Shown here one piece after another: positions 14,486 through 17,694 of a stretch of 17,694 bases of DNA (position 1 is its first letter; each line of letters begins with the position of its first letter). Source of the DNA: an uncultured Clostridia bacterium (GTDB lineage Bacteria > Bacillota > Clostridia > TANB77 > CAG-508); NCBI GenBank assembly GCA_947631315.1, contig CANRLA010000023.1:1-17694 (forward strand), written 5' to 3'. The translations under genes were made by a program, and so were the position numbers. Below the pieces are notes generated by a model that saw nothing but the letters and a program-made list of their open reading frames with translations, ran no database searches and was not told where the DNA came from.

Positions 14486-15076
14486 TTATAAATTATTTAT
14501 TATATTTTCTATTAAATTTGTACTGCTATCTAGTTCAAAAACATTTTCCGTTTCTAAATTGTTATAATAGTCTTTTATACTTAAATTATCACTTATCTTT
14601 TTTAATGATGCTAGTTTTATTTTATACATATCACATATTATTGCAAGTGAATGAAGTTCCATATCAAATATCACATCCTCTTTTATATCTGTACTTGTTA
14701 CAAAACATTCAGCAGTATAGCACGGCAAAGATTTAATATCCTTTGCTATGATAAGTTCTTGATTTCCTACATCCATACTATATTTTTCCTCATTCGGAAT
14801 GTTCCATTCTAAATTATATGACTTTGATATGCTAATCCATGAACCTACTTTTTGATTAGTCGAACCTGCGTATCCTATGTTTATTATTATATCGGGCTTA
14901 GCATTATTTTCTAAATACTTTGTAACTCCAATTGCTGTTCTTTGTTTTCCTAATCCTGTTATTATTAAAGTTTTATTTCCACTTCTATAAACATTTTTAT
15001 CTATACATTTTAATCCTAATTTATCTGCTATTTGTTTTCCTTCTTTTTCCATAGCACAATGCAATAATATGTTCAT
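14486..15076 (-). CDS. MTA/SAH-nucleosidase-like protein (PNP/UDP phosphorylase superfamily)
   Basis: A 196-aa cytoplasmic enzyme with the fold and key residues of 5'-methylthioadenosine/S-adenosylhomocysteine nucleosidase, which splits adenine from these by-products. Visible: AMEKE with Glu12, GLGKQRTAIG (41-50), IINIGYAGS (64-72), FDME with Glu140 and ISDN with Asp163. These match the three catalytic residues of the Escherichia coli enzyme (Glu12, Glu174, Asp197). It is shorter than the usual 230 aa and divergent, so substrate is uncertain; a futalosine or other nucleoside is possible. An in-frame TTG lies at 15097, but the ATG at 15076 is chosen: GGAAGGG sits 12 nt before it, and the family start MNILLHCAME fits. 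A terminator precedes it, yet no clear promoter is visible. Confidence 0.75.
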   Translation of the reverse strand: MNILLHCAMEKEGKQIADKLGLKCIDKNVYRSGNKTLIITGLGKQRTAIGVTKYLENNAKPDIIINIGYAGSTNQKVGSWISISKSYNLEWNIPNEEKYSMDVGNQELIIAKDIKSLPCYTAECFVTSTDIKEDVIFDMELHSLAIICDMYKIKLASLKKISDNLSIKDYYNNLETENVFELDSSTNLIENIINNL

Positions 15077-15108
15077 TATTATATTTATCCCTTCCAATTT
15101 GAATTTGA

Positions 15109-15146
15109 AAAACTAATGTCCGCTTCAATTTGCTTACATTAGTTTT
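15109..15146 (-). terminator. Intrinsic terminator after the glycine-rich protein gene
   Basis: In minus-strand RNA AAAACUAAUGU pairs perfectly with ACAUUAGUUUU (11 bp, 16-nt loop) and U residues continue after the stem. It begins about 10 nt after the stop codon of the 15157-15864 gene, as expected for a transcription end. The stem is AT-rich, so efficiency may be modest. Confidence 0.6.
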
Positions 15147-15156
15147 ATCTTATATA

Positions 15157-15864
15157 TTAATTATAAAGTGAAATTTTTGCAAGTCCGTCGCCACTTCTCT
15201 CATTAGTTTTTGTTTCAGTTTCTTGTAATCCTGATACATAGCCATTATCTGTTCCTAGTTTTTCTCCATCATTTGCTTTACCATTTGCTTTGCTTGTGGC
15301 ACCTCCTCCACCGTTTGCAACTATTAATATATTTTCCTTTTGATTATCATCTATAGTCGCTTCTTCTTCTGTTGAAATATATGTTGCTTCTCCATCACTT
15401 TCAGTCACTGAATTTTTATTTTCATCAGTTACTGTTTGGTCTTCACCTTTTTTTCCAACATGGATATAAATAGTTTGTCCTTCTTCTAATTCAATTGTTC
15501 CCTTAGAATATCCACCATTTCCACCAGTAAATGTTGTACTTCCATCAGTAACATCTCCACCTTGTGCTCCATATACTTCTAAAAGGTATGTTCCCGCTAC
15601 ATTTGCTGTATATGTTTCAACATTTTCTGTTGAGTTAAATATTTTTGTTGCCTTTGCTTGTACTTTTGCTATTTGTTCATTATATACTGCACTCATATCC
15701 GAACCATAAATATTTTGCAAAATTATTGTTTCTTCTAATTGTGCTTTTCTCTTTGATGATACATAAACTAAATTTGTCCCTAAAACTGCAAAAATAAATA
15801 ATATGGTTGCTAATACTATTAGTGTAACTGAACCTTTTTCACTTTTTAACATACTAAAATCCAT
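15157..15864 (-). CDS. Membrane-anchored glycine-rich surface protein with pilin-like N-terminus
   Basis: A 235-aa protein of unknown function. The N-terminus EKGSVTLIVLATILFIFAVL resembles a prepilin segment (Gly then a hydrophobic helix, no Glu at +5), or may simply be a membrane anchor. A short helical stalk (35-75) precedes a glycine-rich domain (about 83-235) with YLLEVYGAQGGD, GGNGGYSKGTIEL, YIHVGKKGED, VANGGGGAT and the closing GDGLAKISLY. I recognise this pattern as the Gly-rich domain also found in ALK/LTK receptors and many bacterial surface proteins. The ribosome-binding site (AGAAAGGA) touches the first ATG, so the ATG at 15852 (12 nt further) may be the true start, giving the leader MLKSEKG. 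It follows topA by 88 bp without a strong promoter or terminator between, so read-through from topA is possible. Confidence 0.75.
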   Translation of the reverse strand: MDFSMLKSEKGSVTLIVLATILFIFAVLGTNLVYVSSKRKAQLEETIILQNIYGSDMSAVYNEQIAKVQAKATKIFNSTENVETYTANVAGTYLLEVYGAQGGDVTDGSTTFTGGNGGYSKGTIELEEGQTIYIHVGKKGEDQTVTDENKNSVTESDGEATYISTEEEATIDDNQKENILIVANGGGGATSKANGKANDGEKLGTDNGYVSGLQETETKTNERSGDGLAKISLYN

Positions 15865-15952
15865 TCCTTTCTAGCTTTTGCTTTTGAATTCTTTATTTTT
15901 TATGTTTTTCCTAGTTTTAGTCTTTTTTGGCAATTGTTTCAATTAAATTTTT

Positions 15953-17694
15953 TTATTTTTTTGTCTTTGATTTTGTTTTAGTTCCTGCCTTTGATTTAGT
16001 TTTTGATTTAGTCGCAGATTTTGTTTTTTTCTTTGTTGTTTTCTTTTTTTCTTCTAAATCCGGAGTCCATTTTTCTCCTACTTTTGGTTTATTCCATGAA
16101 ATAAAGTTGCATGGGTTTGGATTGTCCTTATTATTATTTGCACATATATAATAATTTTTTCCTCTTTTTGTTTTTCTAACAAAGACATCTGCACCGCAAA
16201 CTGGACATGGCACATCTATTTTTTCTTCATAAGGCTTGATATTTTTACATTCCGGATAACCTGGGCAAGCTAAGAATTTTCCATACCTTCCATATTTAAT
16301 AACCATCATTTTACCGCACTTTTCACATTGGATATTTGAAACTTCATCTTCGATTTTTACATGTTCTAATTCTTCATTTGCCTTATCAAGTTCCTCTTTG
16401 AATGGTGTATAAAATTTTCTGATTACATCTTTCCAGCCTTCTTCACCTTCTGCAATTTTATCAAATCTATCTTCTATTTCAGCTGTAAATTCTACATTTA
16501 TTATATCTTTAAAACTTGATGTTAAAAGTTTATTTACTACTTTTCCTAGTTCTGTTGGAACAAGTTGCTTTTGCTCTTTTTCAATATATCTTCTATCAAT
16601 TATTGTTGATATAATTGTAGCATAAGTACTAGGTCTTCCTATTCCTTTTTCCTCTAATGTCTTAACCAAACTTGCTTCTGTATATCTTGGAGGTGGTTCT
16701 GTAAAACTTTGTTTTGGTTCAATTTTTTCTTTTTTTACAGTTTCTCCAATTTCTAAGTTTGGAATACTAGTTTCGTCATCTTCATTACTTTTTTCATCTT
16801 TATCTTCTACATATAATGTCATAAAACCTTTGAATTTTAAAGTTTGTCCTGATGCTCTAAAGTTATAATTTTCTTTATCTTTAACATCAATATTTGCACT
16901 AATTGTGTCAAAAATAGCTGCTGACATTTGACTTGCAATAAATCTATTGTAAATAAGTTTATACAATTTATATTGATCAGGAGTTAAACTATCTTTTATC
17001 TTATCAGGTGATAGTTCAACATAAGTTGGTCTTATACCTTCATGAGCATCTTGTGCATCTGCTTTTGTTTTATAATATCTATTTTCGTAATATTTTTCAC
17101 CATATTCTTCAGTAATATATTTTTTTGCTGAATGTCTTGCTTCTTCTGAAATTCTTGTAGAATCTGTTCTCATATAAGTAATTAGACCTACTGTACCTTT
17201 TTCAGGAACAGAAACACCTTCATAAAGACCTTGTGCTACATTCATCGTTTTTCTAATAGGAAATCCTAGTTTTCTTGAAGCTTCTTGTTGCATTGTACTA
17301 GTTGTAAATGGTGGTGCAGGAGTTCTTTTCTTTTCTCCTTTTTTTACATCTGTTACTATATATTTTCCATTTTCTATTTTTGTTAAAATTTCTTTAACTT
17401 CTGTTTCATTATGAAGTTCTATCTTTTTTCCATCTTTACCATAAAATTTTGCTGTAAATTTTTCGCCATTTTTTTCAAGTTTTACGTAAATATTCCAATA
17501 TTCTTCAGGAATAAATTTTTCAATTTCTTCTTCTCTATCAACAATTAACTTTACTGCTACAGATTGTACTCTACCAGCAGATAATCCTCTTTTAACTTTT
17601 TTCCATAGAATAGGGCTTATTTGATAACCTACAATTCTATCCAATACTCTTCTTGCCTGTTGAGCATCTGTTAAATTCATATCTATTTTTCTAG
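15953..17694 (-). CDS. topA: DNA topoisomerase I (TopA), 5' end outside the window
   Basis: Type IA topoisomerase that relaxes negative supercoils by a single-strand break and a tyrosyl-DNA link. About 580 residues are present; roughly the first 100-130, with the TOPRIM domain, lie beyond position 17694. The open frame runs to the edge, so the ATG at 17680 is internal (the NLTDAQQARRVLDR segment is mid-protein in the family). Counting from that ATG: SAGRVQSVA at 34-42, the catalytic Tyr169 in GLITYMRTDS, and YTEASLVKTLEEKGIGRPSTYA further on. Two C-terminal zinc ribbons follow: C..C near GKMMVIKYGRYGKFLACPGY, and CPVCGADVFV. The last about 30 residues are a Lys/Thr/Ser tail (KSKTKSKAGTKTKSKTKK), useful for non-specific DNA binding. 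Confidence 0.95.
   Translation of the reverse strand, partial: RKIDMNLTDAQQARRVLDRIVGYQISPILWKKVKRGLSAGRVQSVAVKLIVDREEEIEKFIPEEYWNIYVKLEKNGEKFTAKFYGKDGKKIELHNETEVKEILTKIENGKYIVTDVKKGEKKRTPAPPFTTSTMQQEASRKLGFPIRKTMNVAQGLYEGVSVPEKGTVGLITYMRTDSTRISEEARHSAKKYITEEYGEKYYENRYYKTKADAQDAHEGIRPTYVELSPDKIKDSLTPDQYKLYKLIYNRFIASQMSAAIFDTISANIDVKDKENYNFRASGQTLKFKGFMTLYVEDKDEKSNEDDETSIPNLEIGETVKKEKIEPKQSFTEPPPRYTEASLVKTLEEKGIGRPSTYATIISTIIDRRYIEKEQKQLVPTELGKVVNKLLTSSFKDIINVEFTAEIEDRFDKIAEGEEGWKDVIRKFYTPFKEELDKANEELEHVKIEDEVSNIQCEKCGKMMVIKYGRYGKFLACPGYPECKNIKPYEEKIDVPCPVCGADVFVRKTKRGKNYYICANNNKDNPNPCNFISWNKPKVGEKWTPDLEEKKKTTKKKTKSATKSKTKSKAGTKTKSKTKK

Noticed and set aside
205..17200. Open frames of 60-159 codons on the plus strand across the window
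   Set aside because: All lie opposite clear minus-strand genes, lack ribosome-binding sites and family motifs, and have the Phe/Leu/Ser-rich composition of antisense reading of AT-rich genes.

Overview
The window is AT-rich DNA (roughly 70% A+T by eye) from a Gram-positive, low-GC bacterium, most likely a member of the Clostridia. The case rests on the Bacillota-type cell-division gene order (divIB, two DUF881 genes, sbp, ftsA), strong Shine-Dalgarno sites, TTG starts, and N-terminal pilin-like segments of a type common in clostridia. No species can be named from the sequence. Every gene I accept lies on the minus strand, so transcription runs from high to low coordinates.

Right side (15953-17694): the C-terminal three quarters of DNA topoisomerase I (topA), cut by the window edge.

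Middle (9550-15864): an accessory surface-protein cluster. It holds a glycine-rich membrane-anchored protein, a small MTA/SAH-nucleosidase-like enzyme, and three tandem cassettes. Each cassette is an intergenic leader followed by a gene whose product has the same pilin-like N-terminus and a variable C-terminal domain. Two of these domains are of the FGE-sulfatase/C-type-lectin fold type; the third is a different domain ending in a GLRPV motif. Each leader (A 10864-11051, B 12392-12582, C 14292-14483) has matched 25-27 bp outer inverted repeats and an inner terminator-like hairpin. The paired arms change together between copies. The third cassette is damaged: its reading frame shifts just before the conserved GFRPLLYL end, and a decayed IS3-type transposase fragment lies downstream.

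Left side (6-9267): housekeeping genes for chromosome organisation, envelope synthesis and division: smc, murA, divIB, two DUF881 genes, sbp and ftsA. The murA-to-sbp genes are tightly packed (murA stop and divIB start abut). ftsA has its own promoter, directly preceded by three TGTAAT hexamers with exact 5-bp spacing, which matches the known WalR (YycF) box. The first DUF881 gene appears frameshifted: its conserved C-terminus continues in the +1 frame to 2441, just before the next gene.

The most novel material is the set of three leader elements with their cassette arrangement. They could be phase-variable invertible promoters, structured attenuator RNAs, or both. The window contains no recombinase, reverse transcriptase or template repeat, so the mechanism remains inference.
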